Positions 27,237 to 35,450 of a DNA stretch of 64,000 nt are shown piece after piece. The notes beneath the pieces are model-generated. The model was given only the letters and a program-made list of their open reading frames with translations. It searched no databases and had not been told where the DNA came from. Made by a program: the position numbers and the translations under genes. The stretch is from Bittarella massiliensis (ex Durand et al. 2017) (GTDB lineage Bacteria > Bacillota > Clostridia > Oscillospirales > Ruminococcaceae). The DNA lies in contig NZ_JABFCL010000010.1 in the NCBI RefSeq assembly GCF_017566145.1, positions 1-64,000 of the forward strand. Reading direction: 5' to 3'. Positions within the stretch are counted from its first letter, which is position 1. Each line of letters starts with the position of its first letter.

Positions 27237-27803
27237 ATGAAAGCGAGGACGATCCCCCAGGAGATTGCTCTCCTCTACCATTTGGGAAAGGGCACGCCCC
27301 GGGGCCGCCGGGTGCAGGAGGTGCTTGACGAGCTGGGCATCCCCTGCCGGGAACTGGGGCCGGAGGACCTCTGCCAGAGCATCGGCTGGTGCGCCGGGCT
27401 GGCGGGGTATCGGCCCGCCCAGCCGCCCGCCCAACCCCCCGCCCCGGTGCGGGAGGAGGCCCTCTTGCTGGGCGGCCTGACAAAAGACCGGCTCGACCAC
27501 CTGCTGGCCCAGCTGAAGGAGAGCGAACTCTCCATCGAGCTCAAGGCGGTCATCACCCCCTACAACCGGGAGTGGACCCTCGCCAAACTCTTTTCCGAAC
27601 TGCAGGAGGAGCACCGCTTCTTTCAGCGGGTGCAGCGCCTCACCCAGCTGACCGAACGGGCCGAGGCCCAGGCCGGCGGGGACGGCGAACTGGACGCCGC
27701 CGCCCGGGAGGGCCGGCGGATTTTAGAGGCCGACAAGGCCCCCGAACCCCTGACCCTGCAAAACGCCATCGAGGGGCTGGAAGCGGCCCTCTCAAAGCTG
27801 TGA
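27237..27803 (+). CDS. DUF3783-type protein
   Basis: A 188-residue soluble protein. The first 130 residues resemble the DUF3783 family of Clostridia (a small alpha/beta domain ending in LKAVITPYNREWTLAKLF); a coiled C-terminal region follows. Start ATG 27237 after GGGAGGA. The stop overlaps the GTG start of the next gene, so the two are coupled. Function is unknown. Confidence 0.7.
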   Translation: MKARTIPQEIALLYHLGKGTPRGRRVQEVLDELGIPCRELGPEDLCQSIGWCAGLAGYRPAQPPAQPPAPVREEALLLGGLTKDRLDHLLAQLKESELSIELKAVITPYNREWTLAKLFSELQEEHRFFQRVQRLTQLTERAEAQAGGDGELDAAAREGRRILEADKAPEPLTLQNAIEGLEAALSKL

Positions 27804-28738
27804 TCTCCCCCGAGGGACTGGCCCATCACCTCTGCCGAGAGAAGATGGGCCGGTCCCTTCTCGCCGTTGAGGAGATCTGCGGCCGGGGCAGCGTCAACCG
27901 GGTCTTTGCGCTGTGCCTCGCCGGGGGCGAAAAGCGCCTTCTGCGGCTGCGGCCGGGGGCCCTTAAAGAATATCAAAAAGAGCTCTGGTGCCTGCGCGCC
28001 GCCGGGGCGGCGGGGCTGCCGGTCCCCCGCCCCCTCTTCTGCGGGGAGGAGGGGGGCCTCGCCTACCTGGTGGAGCAGTTTGTGGAGGGGCGGCCCGGAA
28101 CCGCCCTCTCGGGGGAAGAGGCCCTCTCCCTCTGGCGGGAGTTGGGCCGCTTCGCCCGGGCCCTGCACCAGATCCCGGTGCAGGGCTTTGGGCTGGAGTG
28201 GGCCGGGGGCAGCCGCTTTGTCGACCCCTTCTCCCCCACCCTGGAGCGGCAGATCGCCTACAACCTCTCCTGCCTGACAGGGGGCGACCCACTGCTCTCA
28301 CTGGGCGGCTATTCTCCGTCTTTACAGGGGCCGATCCGCCGGCTGTGGGAGGGGCTGGAGCCACGCCGCATCCCCCTGGGGCTCTGCCACGGGGACCTGT
28401 CGCCCCGCAACCTCCTCTGCTCCGCGGGCGGCGTCACCCTGGTGGACTTTGGCTGCGCCGCGGTCCACGCCTGCCCCGACTACGAGGTCTCCTCCCTGGA
28501 GAGCCACTCGGGCGGCCAGTGGCAGGCCTTTTTGGAGGGCTACGGCTGGAGCGAAGCCCGCTGGGCCGCCCACCGCCCCCGCTACGCGGCCCTCCTCCTG
28601 CTGCGGCGGGCGGACACCCTGCGCTGGTACCTGGGGACCCTTCCCCCGGGGGAGGTCGACCGCCAAGACCCCCGGCTGCAAGACCACCTGGCCCAGCTGC
28701 AAGCAGCCCTCGAGACGGCCGCCCCCTACCTGGCCTGA
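27800..28738 (+). CDS. Phosphotransferase of the APH/choline-kinase family
   Basis: A 312-residue kinase-fold protein. The catalytic loop is CHGDLSPRNLL (Brenner motif, about 196) and the metal motif VDFGCAA (about 215). Acceptor could be an aminoglycoside, a sugar or choline. GTG at 27800 overlaps the upstream stop as GTGA; ATG at 27845 is an alternative that would remove 15 residues. It lies 5.3 kb from the ANT(6) homologue and is not obviously linked with it. Confidence 0.8.
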   Translation: MISPEGLAHHLCREKMGRSLLAVEEICGRGSVNRVFALCLAGGEKRLLRLRPGALKEYQKELWCLRAAGAAGLPVPRPLFCGEEGGLAYLVEQFVEGRPGTALSGEEALSLWRELGRFARALHQIPVQGFGLEWAGGSRFVDPFSPTLERQIAYNLSCLTGGDPLLSLGGYSPSLQGPIRRLWEGLEPRRIPLGLCHGDLSPRNLLCSAGGVTLVDFGCAAVHACPDYEVSSLESHSGGQWQAFLEGYGWSEARWAAHRPRYAALLLLRRADTLRWYLGTLPPGEVDRQDPRLQDHLAQLQAALETAAPYLA

Positions 28739-28803
28739 CCTCCCCCCTGGCGGCGGCTTTCAGGCCAGATAGCCCCCTTCCCCGCCGCGCAAAAACATCA
28801 AAA

Positions 28804-28845
28804 ATGGCCTGCCGCCCGAGGGCGGCAGGCCGTTTCTCTTTTTAC
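28804..28845 (+). terminator. Terminator
   Basis: An 11-12-bp stem GGCCTGCCGCCC with GGGCGGCAGGCC, then a T-rich tail. Confidence 0.85.
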
Positions 28846-29259
28846 AGGGGCTGACAATTCCCGTCTCTGTTCAGAGACGGCAGGCAGGCGCACAGCCATG
28901 CCGGGGACGCAGGCGCGCGGCCCTTTTCGACCGCCTGCCCATACCGCCTGCGGCCGCCCCCCTCTAGAGGGAGCGCGGAGAACCCTGATTGCCTGCCGAT
29001 CTTCCAGATCTGCGGTCCCCTTTTCACACTTCACGCCCCTTCACAGAAAACAGCAATGCAAAAAAGGGCTCGATCGCTCCCCCCAAAACAGGGAAATCCT
29101 CTTTTTTCTGCCCTTTTTCCGCCGTTTGTGGTAAAATAGATGGTATCTGTAACCCACGCACAAATTCTGACTGCTTCCCGCCGGGCTGCCCCGCCGCCCC
29201 GGCGGGGAAGAGCGATTTGCCCCGGGTCTCTGCGCCCGGGGGAAAGGAGGACTGCATCC
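28846..29259. other. Intergenic region with a small dyad and a possible -10
   Basis: About 410 bases without a supported gene. CCGTCTCT-N4-AGAGACGG (28861-28880) is a perfect dyad. TAAAAT at 29132 may be the -10 for the hydrolase gene. The GC hairpin CCCGGG-N8-CCCGGG lies at 29221-29240, just before the ribosome site. Confidence 0.4.
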
Positions 29260-30426
29260 ATGCAGACCAAAGAAACCATTGTCTTTCCCAACTACCCCAA
29301 CAGCCTGTTGGGGGCCATCTCCTCTGTCCTGCGCCACTACGGGGTACAGGACACCCACGACACCCTGCCCGAATTGGATCAGGCCCTGCAAGCCGGCCAC
29401 CGCAACGTGGTCTTTATGGTCTTTGACGGCCTGGGGGTCGATATGCTCGAGCACAACCTGGCCCCTGACGACTTCTTTCGCCGCCACCTGTGCCGGGAGC
29501 TGACCTCGGTCTACCCCTCCACCACCGCGGCGGCCACCACCACCTACAACTCCGGCCTCTCCCCACTGGAACACGGCAGCCTCGGCTGGTCTCTCTACTT
29601 CAAGGAGTACTGCCGCTGCATCGACATCTTCCCCAACCAGGACAGCTTCTCCGGGGAGGAGATCGCCGGCGGCCGGGCAAACGACCGCTTCCTCTCCTAC
29701 AAGACCATCTACGAGCGGATCGCCGAGACCGGCAGCGGGGTGCACACCTACAACCTGCAGCCCTCCTTCATCCCCTTCCGGGAGGGGCCCCACACCCTGG
29801 TGCACGCCGACGACGTTCAGGCCTACTGCGACGCCATCTCCAAAATTTGCCAAAACGGCCAGCAAAACTTCATCTACGCCTACTGGTTCGAGCCCGACTC
29901 CACCATGCACAAACAGGGCTGCTACACCGACGGCATCAAGGGGATGGTCCGCCGCTTCAGCGCCCAGGTCGAGGCCATGTGCGCCCAGTTGGAGGACACC
30001 CTCCTCATCGTCTCGGCCGACCACGGCCTGCGAAATGTGGAGCCCCAGCCGGTCTACCTCGACGAGATCGAGGAGCTGGCCGCCTGCCTCCTCCTCCCCC
30101 CCTCGATGGACGCCCGGGCCGCCTCCCTCTTTGTCCGCCCCGACCGAAAGGCCGACTTCCCCGCCCTCTTTCAAAAGCACCTGGGGGAGGATTTTCTCCT
30201 CCTCACCCGGGAGGAGGCCTTTGCCCGCCAGCTCTTTGGGCCGGGGGCGCCCCACCCCAAATCGCTGGATTTCGTGGGGGACTTTGTGGCCTGCGCCGTG
30301 GGGGATCGCTACATCAAGTACCGCACCCCCAACGCGCCGGGCAAGGGCCACCTCTACTATGGCCACCACGCCGGCCTCACCGCCCCGGAGATGGTCATCC
30401 CCCTCATCCTCTGCGAAATGCCCTAA
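29260..30426 (+). CDS. Alkaline-phosphatase-superfamily hydrolase (nucleotide pyrophosphatase/phosphodiesterase type)
   Basis: A 388-residue metal-dependent hydrolase. Metal and nucleophile motifs are FDGLGVD (first metal Asp), STTAAATTT (Thr nucleophile), WFEPDSTMH, SADHG and HHAGLTAPEM. It has no signal peptide, so it is cytosolic. ATG 29260 follows AAAGGAGG. Substrate is unknown; the family includes nucleotide pyrophosphatases and phosphodiesterases. Confidence 0.85.
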   Translation: MQTKETIVFPNYPNSLLGAISSVLRHYGVQDTHDTLPELDQALQAGHRNVVFMVFDGLGVDMLEHNLAPDDFFRRHLCRELTSVYPSTTAAATTTYNSGLSPLEHGSLGWSLYFKEYCRCIDIFPNQDSFSGEEIAGGRANDRFLSYKTIYERIAETGSGVHTYNLQPSFIPFREGPHTLVHADDVQAYCDAISKICQNGQQNFIYAYWFEPDSTMHKQGCYTDGIKGMVRRFSAQVEAMCAQLEDTLLIVSADHGLRNVEPQPVYLDEIEELAACLLLPPSMDARAASLFVRPDRKADFPALFQKHLGEDFLLLTREEAFARQLFGPGAPHPKSLDFVGDFVACAVGDRYIKYRTPNAPGKGHLYYGHHAGLTAPEMVIPLILCEMP

Positions 30427-30466
30427 ACCCGCCCTCCCCACAACAGCCAAAAAAAGGAGCCTATCC

Positions 30467-32239
30467 ATGCCAAAACCCACCCCCAAAAAGGGCGGACAAG
30501 CCCGCCGCAAGGGGCCTGCGCCCCACCCCAAAGCGGGGCCAAATCCCCCGCAAAAGGGCAAGCCCGCCCCTCAAAGAGAGGGCCGCCAAGAACTGCCCGC
30601 CCAAACCCTCACCTGTACCCGGCTGGACAGCCGGGGCCGGGGCCTCTGCTCCTGCCGCGGGCGGGAGATCGCCGTTCCCGGCCTCCTCCCGGGGGAGGTG
30701 GCCGAGGTGGCCCTCTCCCGCCGCTTCGGCGCGTACACCGGCGCGGTGCGCGCCCTGAAAAAGGCCTCCCCCCTCCGGCAAAAGCCCCCCTGCCCCTACG
30801 CCGACCGCTGCGGCGGCTGCCAGCTGCTGCAGCTGCAATATGAAGGGCAGCTGGCCGAAAAGCAGGCCCGGGCCGAGGCGCTGCTGGGCTGCTTTGGCCC
30901 GGTGGAGCCCATCCTCCCCGCGCCCGACCCGCTGGGCTACCGCTGCAAGGCCCACCTGGCCGCCGGCAGGGACCGGGGCGGCCGCCCGGTCACCGGCATC
31001 TATCAGGAGCACAGTCACCGGCTGGTGCCGGTCAAGCACTGCCTGCTCCACCACCCCCTGGCCGACCAGATCATCGCCACCGTGCGGGAGCTGATGAAGC
31101 CCTTTAAAATCGCCCCCTTCGACGAGGACACCGGCGAGGGCTTTCTCCGCCACATCCTGGTGCGGGTGGGGCAGCAGACCGGCGAGGCGATAGTGGTGCT
31201 GGTGGCGGCCTACACCCTCTTCCCCGGGCAGGGCGGATTTGTCCGCGCCCTGCGGTCGCGCCACCCAGAGATCAAGACGGTGGTCCTCAACGTCAACAAC
31301 CGGGAGACCAGCGCCGTGCTGGGGGAGTATGAAAAGGTCCTCTACGGCCCGGGCTTTATCGAGGACGCCCTCTGCGGGCTGCGCTTTCGCATCTCCCCCC
31401 GCTCCTTCTTCCAGGTCAACCCCCGCCAGACCGAACGGCTCTACGCCGCCGCGGTGGAGATGGCCGGCCTCACCGGCAGCGAGTCGGTGGTGGACGCCTA
31501 CTGCGGCATCGGCACCATCGCCCTGCTCGCGGCCGGGCGGGCAAAACAGGTGCTGGGCGTCGAGCACAACCGGGACGCGGTGCGCGACGCCGTCGGCAAC
31601 GCCCGCAAAAACGGCGTCAAAAACGCCCGCTTCGTGGCCGCCGACGCCGGGGAATACCTGGTGCGGATGGCAGAGGACGGGCAGCGGGTCGACGTGGTCT
31701 TTATGGACCCCGCCCGCGCCGGCAGCACCCCCGACTTTTTGGAGGCGCTGGCCGCCATCGCCCCCGCAAAGATCGTCTACATCTCCTGCAACCCCGAGAC
31801 CCAGCAGCGGGACGTAAACGCCCTCTGCCGCGCCGGCTACCGGGTGGGCCGCATCCAGCCGGTGGACATGTTCCCCCAGACGGCGCACCTGGAGACGGTA
31901 TGCCTCCTGTCCCGAGAAAAATCAGTGAAGAGGTACGTGCACGTCGACGTCACCCCGGAGGAGCTCGGGATGCGCGGCAGGAGCAAGAACGTGAAGCACC
32001 CGACGTACCCGCAAATCAGGGAGTACGTGAAGGAGAAGCACGGGCTGACCGTATCGTCGGCGAACATCGCGTCCGTGAAGGACGAGTGCGGCATGGAGAA
32101 GCAGTTCAGCTACAAAGAGGCTGGCATGGCCGCGAAGAAGCGCCCGAACTGCCCGAAGAAGAAACGCGACGCCATCGTCGAGGCCTTCGTCCACTTCGGG
32201 ATGCTGAGCCAGTCCGACGCGGAGGCGCTGGACGCGTAG
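30467..32239 (+). CDS. rlmD: RlmD-family methyltransferase with a phage-derived C-terminal tail (chimera at attL)
   Basis: A 590-residue fusion. Residues 1-476 are the host enzyme: a basic low-complexity start, TRAM domain, iron-sulphur cysteines (CPYADRCGGC), SAM motif VDAYCGIGTIAL, MDPARAG and catalytic SCNP. The crossover falls in codon 476 (GAG, 31892-31894). From there the phage supplies ETVCLLSREK, which restores the conserved end, then about 100 extra residues with a helix-turn-helix-like stretch (YPQIREYVKEKHGLTVSSAN). The tail uses GCG/CCG codons as the phage does, whereas the host part uses GCC/CCC. The intact paralogue at 17790 ends a few residues after the same motif. The original host gene would have been 483 codons ending HLECICLLER. 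Confidence 0.9.
   Translation: MPKPTPKKGGQARRKGPAPHPKAGPNPPQKGKPAPQREGRQELPAQTLTCTRLDSRGRGLCSCRGREIAVPGLLPGEVAEVALSRRFGAYTGAVRALKKASPLRQKPPCPYADRCGGCQLLQLQYEGQLAEKQARAEALLGCFGPVEPILPAPDPLGYRCKAHLAAGRDRGGRPVTGIYQEHSHRLVPVKHCLLHHPLADQIIATVRELMKPFKIAPFDEDTGEGFLRHILVRVGQQTGEAIVVLVAAYTLFPGQGGFVRALRSRHPEIKTVVLNVNNRETSAVLGEYEKVLYGPGFIEDALCGLRFRISPRSFFQVNPRQTERLYAAAVEMAGLTGSESVVDAYCGIGTIALLAAGRAKQVLGVEHNRDAVRDAVGNARKNGVKNARFVAADAGEYLVRMAEDGQRVDVVFMDPARAGSTPDFLEALAAIAPAKIVYISCNPETQQRDVNALCRAGYRVGRIQPVDMFPQTAHLETVCLLSREKSVKRYVHVDVTPEELGMRGRSKNVKHPTYPQIREYVKEKHGLTVSSANIASVKDECGMEKQFSYKEAGMAAKKRPNCPKKKRDAIVEAFVHFGMLSQSDAEALDA
31871..31918 (+). other. attL (host B half, GA core, phage P' half)
   Basis: The central dinucleotide is GA at 31892-31893. 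The phage half-site is 31894-31918; its reverse complement matches 63055-63079 at 20 of 25 positions. Host sequence lies to the left. Confidence 0.85.
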
Positions 32240-32266
32240 TTTTTATTCAAATCAAGCGGCACATGG

Positions 32267-32297
32267 AGCGGCGGGGATTTTCCCCGTCGCTTTTTTT
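32267..32297 (+). terminator. Terminator behind the phage-derived tail
   Basis: An 11-bp stem (32267-32277 with 32281-32291, one G-T pair), TTT loop and seven Ts. In the lysogen it stops transcription from the host rlmD; in the circular phage it would be the recombinase terminator. Confidence 0.88.
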
Positions 32298-32300
32298 GAC

Positions 32301-32328
32301 ATAAAACTCTATAAAACCCGAATAAAAC
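32301..32328 (+). repeat. Three ATAAAAC repeats
   Basis: ATAAAAC at 32301, 32311 and 32322, spaced 10 and 11 bp, in a short AT-rich stretch between the terminator and the early promoter. A possible protein-binding site. Confidence 0.5.
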
Positions 32329-32379
32329 TCAATGAACGCATCGCATCCTCATTTCCTCAAATAATTTCTTAAAAACTTG

Positions 32380-32408
32380 TTGACTTTTCACCCGTTGGGT
32401 GATATACT
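32380..32408 (+). promoter_or_regulatory. Phage early promoter with an operator in its spacer
   Basis: TTGACT (32380-32385), a 17-base spacer and TATACT (32403-32408). The spacer holds the 13-base dyad CACCCGTTGGGTG (32389-32401). The same dyad, with one change, lies in the same place in the promoter of the HTH gene at 60559. Confidence 0.85.
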
Positions 32409-32795
32409 AAGGTCACAAGATGAAACAAGGACATCTTGAAGCCGACGAAGCGACGTCGGTTCGGAACATTGAAAACTGGATAGAACACAACGAGATTCGC
32501 GAGTATAAGGCCTGCGGAGGGTTTGAGCATTAAGCCTGTAAATCCATTCCCCCAAAACCGACCAGAACTGACAACCTGGAAGGGACGGCCACAGCGTCTA
32601 ACCGTTCACTGTCGGCATTGCCTGCGAGCCCCCGAGGCTCACACAATCGGCTGACACAACGGGTATCTCACATAAGTGAAGAGCGGCGAACCGGAGTTGT
32701 GACATAGGGATTTTTCTCCCATGTGTCACGGCTCCGGTTCGCCGCTCTTTTTGTTTATCTAGGCAATTCAAAAACATCAGAAGGAGGTCATTTAT
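32409..32795 (+). ncRNA. Structured early leader RNA with an rRNA-like boxA
   Basis: About 270 bases from the early promoter to a very large terminator, without a credible gene. AAGATG-N9-CATCTT and CCGACG-N6-CGTCGG fold at the start. ACATTGAAAACTGGATA at 32466-32482 resembles the boxA antitermination motif before Firmicutes rRNA genes. GAGCC-N5-GGCTC forms another hairpin near 32625. A 37-codon frame (32420-32533) exists but would begin about five bases from the predicted transcript start. Either an antitermination leader or a small RNA is possible. Confidence 0.6.
32679..32752 (+). terminator. Very long terminator hairpin before the early genes
   Basis: The outer arms (32679-32696 with 32732-32749) pair over about 18 bp, and GTGACAT/ATGTGTCAC and GGGA/TCCC continue the stem; TTTTT follows. 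It would stop the early transcript before the first gene unless antitermination occurs. Confidence 0.88.
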
Positions 32796-33077
32796 ATGGC
32801 AGAGAAGAAGTACGTGGCTGTGGTGGCCACAAAGGACGACGAGCTCATCGACAAGCTCACCCATATCAACTGCATCGAGGGCGAGATTGAGAGCGAGCGC
32901 GGAGCAATCAACGTGCTCGGCTGGCTGATTGACAACGCGAAGTTCTACCTGCGTCACGGCGAGTATCGCCTCGGACTGCGCGAGCTCATCAAGGACGCGG
33001 AGAGCTGGATTGAAGAGAGTCGCAACGACATCGACAAGTACAGCGAAGAGATTGAGCAGCTGAAGGAGGCGTTGTAG
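32796..33077 (+). CDS. Small phage protein of unknown function, first of a pair
   Basis: A 93-residue acidic, mostly helical protein behind an excellent AGAAGGAGGTC site. First gene of the early operon. It has the same length as the next gene and similar ends (AVVA near the start, S-E-E-I-E-Q-L-K-E-A-L at the end), so the two look like old duplicates. No family recognised. Confidence 0.7.
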   Translation: MAEKKYVAVVATKDDELIDKLTHINCIEGEIESERGAINVLGWLIDNAKFYLRHGEYRLGLRELIKDAESWIEESRNDIDKYSEEIEQLKEAL

Positions 33078-33359
33078 ATGGCGAAAGAGATTACAGCGGC
33101 CGTGGTGGCCGCAGCGGACAAGGAGCAGGCTAAAACGCTCCTGACCATCCACGAACGCGACAACGCGCGCCAGTTCGCCATCGGTCAGGCAGAGTGTCTC
33201 CGCACCTTTATCAAAACGGCGGAGATGGCGAAGGCGAGCCCCGACCCGCACTTCTGGGTTGAGAAATTGCTCAACGACATGAAGGAGAAAGTCGAGACGA
33301 GCCACAAGGTGGCCGAGACGTTTACGGAAATTATCGAAGAACTGAAGGAGGAACTTTAA
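33078..33359 (+). CDS. Small phage protein of unknown function, second of a pair
   Basis: A 93-residue helical protein that begins directly after the stop of the first; its ribosome site GAAGGAGG lies inside the upstream gene. The C-terminal half is a predicted coiled coil ending FTEIIEELKEEL, like the partner. The pair may form a hetero-oligomer; function unknown. Confidence 0.7.
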   Translation: MAKEITAAVVAAADKEQAKTLLTIHERDNARQFAIGQAECLRTFIKTAEMAKASPDPHFWVEKLLNDMKEKVETSHKVAETFTEIIEELKEEL

Positions 33360-33361
33360 CT

Positions 33362-35104
33362 ATGGACAAGGATATGATTTACGACTTCGATGAGGCGAGC
33401 CTCATCAAGATTGAAGATACGAAGGACACGGTGGTCAAAGAGGTCACGGCCAACTACATCCTCGACCTCGACGACGCGGCCGTCTGCATGAACGGCCTCG
33501 GCACCCTCGTGGTGGACCTGACCGACAAGGTCAACCGCCGTATCGAGGGCATCAACGCCAAGCGTGCCGACAAGAAGTACCGCATCAAGGCGGGCATGCT
33601 GAACCCCGACGAGGACGAGTACGTGGCACCGAGCATCCCGGCGCTGGCGTCTCCCGCACCGTACATGGTGGCGAGCCTCATCATGGTCAAGCACCACGTC
33701 ATCCGCCTGAACTACGGCGGAACGGACAGCAGCAGCGCCGACATGTGCCCCATCGCCGTGTACAACGACGAGGGCGACTACGCGGGCGTGTACACGACGG
33801 ACGAGAGCGACATCGAGAGCATCATCCGCGACGCCGTGCCGACCATCTCCAAGCGCGGGGTGGACGAGTGCAAGGCCTTCCTCCGCACCATGGCGCCGGT
33901 GAAGTCGCGCTGCTCCGACAGCAACCTCATCCCGGTGAACAACGGCATCTACGACTACAAGAACAAGACGCTCATGGACTTCAGCCCCGAGTACGTGTTC
34001 TCGTCCAAGGTCAGCACTGACTACAATCCGAACGCTGCGAACGTGGTCATCCACAACGACGTCGACGGCACGGACTGGGACATCGAGAGCTGGATGAAGG
34101 ACCTCTCCGACCATCCCGAGGCCGCGAACCTGTTCTGGCAGATTATCGGTGCGACGGTACGCTCGAACGAGCGCTGGAACCAGGCCGCGTTCTTCTACAG
34201 CACGAAGGGAAACAACGGCAAGGGCACGCTCTGCCGGCTCATCCGCAACCTCGTGGGCATGCAGAACTGTTGCAGCATCAGCCTCGACGCCATGGGTCGC
34301 GAGTTCATGCTCTCCCCTCTTCTGAAGGCGAGCGCAATCGTCGTCGACGAGAACGACGTCGGCACGTACATCGAGAAGAGCGCGAACCTGAAGTCCATCG
34401 TGACGGGCGACAGCTTCAGCATCAACCGCAAGCATCTGGCACCCATCAGCTTCAGCTTCAGCGGGTTCATGATTCAGTGCCTGAACGACGCCCCGAAGTT
34501 CCGCGACAAGACCGACTCCATCCTGCGCCGCATCATCTTCGTGCCATTCGACAAGTGCTTCACGGGTCGTGAGCGCAAGTACATCAAGGAGGACTACCTC
34601 GGACGCCAGGAGGTGCTCGAGTACGTGCTCAAGAAGGTCCTGGAAGACCTGCCGGAGTACCACAGCATCGACACCCCGCAGTATTGCATCGACGCCCTGG
34701 CTGACTTCCGTCTGAGCAACGACAACGTGGCCGAGTTCATGAGCGAGGTGCTGGACGACCTCCAGTGGAGCGCCGTGACGTGGAAGGAGCTCTACGCCTT
34801 CTACCGCGGATGGCTCAAGAAGTACGGAGCAGGCACTGACGGACGCGCATGCGTCAAGTACCGCGACTTCCGCTCCTCGGCCCGCACCATCCTCGACACG
34901 GGCGTTTACGACTGGGAATACCACCACGACGACGGCCAGTTCGAGGTCGACAAGGCCGAGCGTATGACGTATGAGCCGCTCATCGAGCGCCTCGACGTCG
35001 AGAACGACTCGGAGTTCCGCGGACGCATCAACGAGGCGGGAGCCGACCTCACCCTGTTCGAAGGCATGAAAGACCGTATCCGCGGCATCCGCCGCGCGGC
35101 GTAG
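33362..35104 (+). CDS. Phage SF3 helicase (D5/P4-alpha type replication protein)
   Basis: A 580-residue protein. The C-terminal two thirds is a superfamily 3 helicase: D5_N-like region (IPVNNGIYDYKNKTLMDFSPEYVF), Walker A STKGNNGKGTL (about 279), Walker B AIVVDENDV (about 325), sensor region FMIQCLNDAP. The N-terminal ~200 residues are not a recognisable primase (no zinc finger and no clear Toprim motif seen), so another priming activity may be needed. It is the only DNA-replication enzyme found in the phage. The iteron-like array starts 350 bases downstream. ATG 33362 follows GGAGGAAC. Confidence 0.88.
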   Translation: MDKDMIYDFDEASLIKIEDTKDTVVKEVTANYILDLDDAAVCMNGLGTLVVDLTDKVNRRIEGINAKRADKKYRIKAGMLNPDEDEYVAPSIPALASPAPYMVASLIMVKHHVIRLNYGGTDSSSADMCPIAVYNDEGDYAGVYTTDESDIESIIRDAVPTISKRGVDECKAFLRTMAPVKSRCSDSNLIPVNNGIYDYKNKTLMDFSPEYVFSSKVSTDYNPNAANVVIHNDVDGTDWDIESWMKDLSDHPEAANLFWQIIGATVRSNERWNQAAFFYSTKGNNGKGTLCRLIRNLVGMQNCCSISLDAMGREFMLSPLLKASAIVVDENDVGTYIEKSANLKSIVTGDSFSINRKHLAPISFSFSGFMIQCLNDAPKFRDKTDSILRRIIFVPFDKCFTGRERKYIKEDYLGRQEVLEYVLKKVLEDLPEYHSIDTPQYCIDALADFRLSNDNVAEFMSEVLDDLQWSAVTWKELYAFYRGWLKKYGAGTDGRACVKYRDFRSSARTILDTGVYDWEYHHDDGQFEVDKAERMTYEPLIERLDVENDSEFRGRINEAGADLTLFEGMKDRIRGIRRAA

Positions 35105-35119
35105 GAAGGGGTGACAGAC

Positions 35120-35449
35120 ATGCGCTACTTCATGGAAGAGATTTACCGGGACGAGGTGAACGTCCCAGGCTACGGCAAGTACACGTTCGTAATCGCCACC
35201 TACGGAGCACGCGACGACCGCTACGCCTTCGGCTCGTACCACGAGGTGATGGTAGACCCTGAGCACTGCCTCCCGGTCGGTCATCGCGGGTTCAAGGAGG
35301 AGGTCATCGCCACGATGCGCGAGGAGCTCGACTATGCGCTCCACCCCATCACGTGCGACGTGCCCGGGTTCGAGAACGTGTTCGCGCCCATCTCCGAACG
35401 AGACGCCGAGGTGCTCGCCAAGGCGCTGAAGTTCATGGAAGGTCGCTAG
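35120..35449 (+). CDS. Small phage protein of unknown function
   Basis: A 109-residue protein starting at ATG 35120; GGAAGG lies ten bases before, while the earlier GTG at 35111 would abut it. It reads as a mixed alpha/beta protein (RYAFGSYHEVMVDPEH, EEVIATMREELDYAL). It is the last gene before the hexamer array. No family recognised. Confidence 0.65.
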   Translation: MRYFMEEIYRDEVNVPGYGKYTFVIATYGARDDRYAFGSYHEVMVDPEHCLPVGHRGFKEEVIATMREELDYALHPITCDVPGFENVFAPISERDAEVLAKALKFMEGR

Positions 35450-35450
35450 G

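Noticed and set aside
31800..31900. Integration at a tRNA gene
   Set aside because: No tRNA is seen at either junction; both ends lie in the rlmD reading frame.
32420..32533. 37-codon open frame in the early leader
   Set aside because: Its start would lie about five bases from the predicted transcript start with only a weak ribosome site, and the same bases form stable hairpins.
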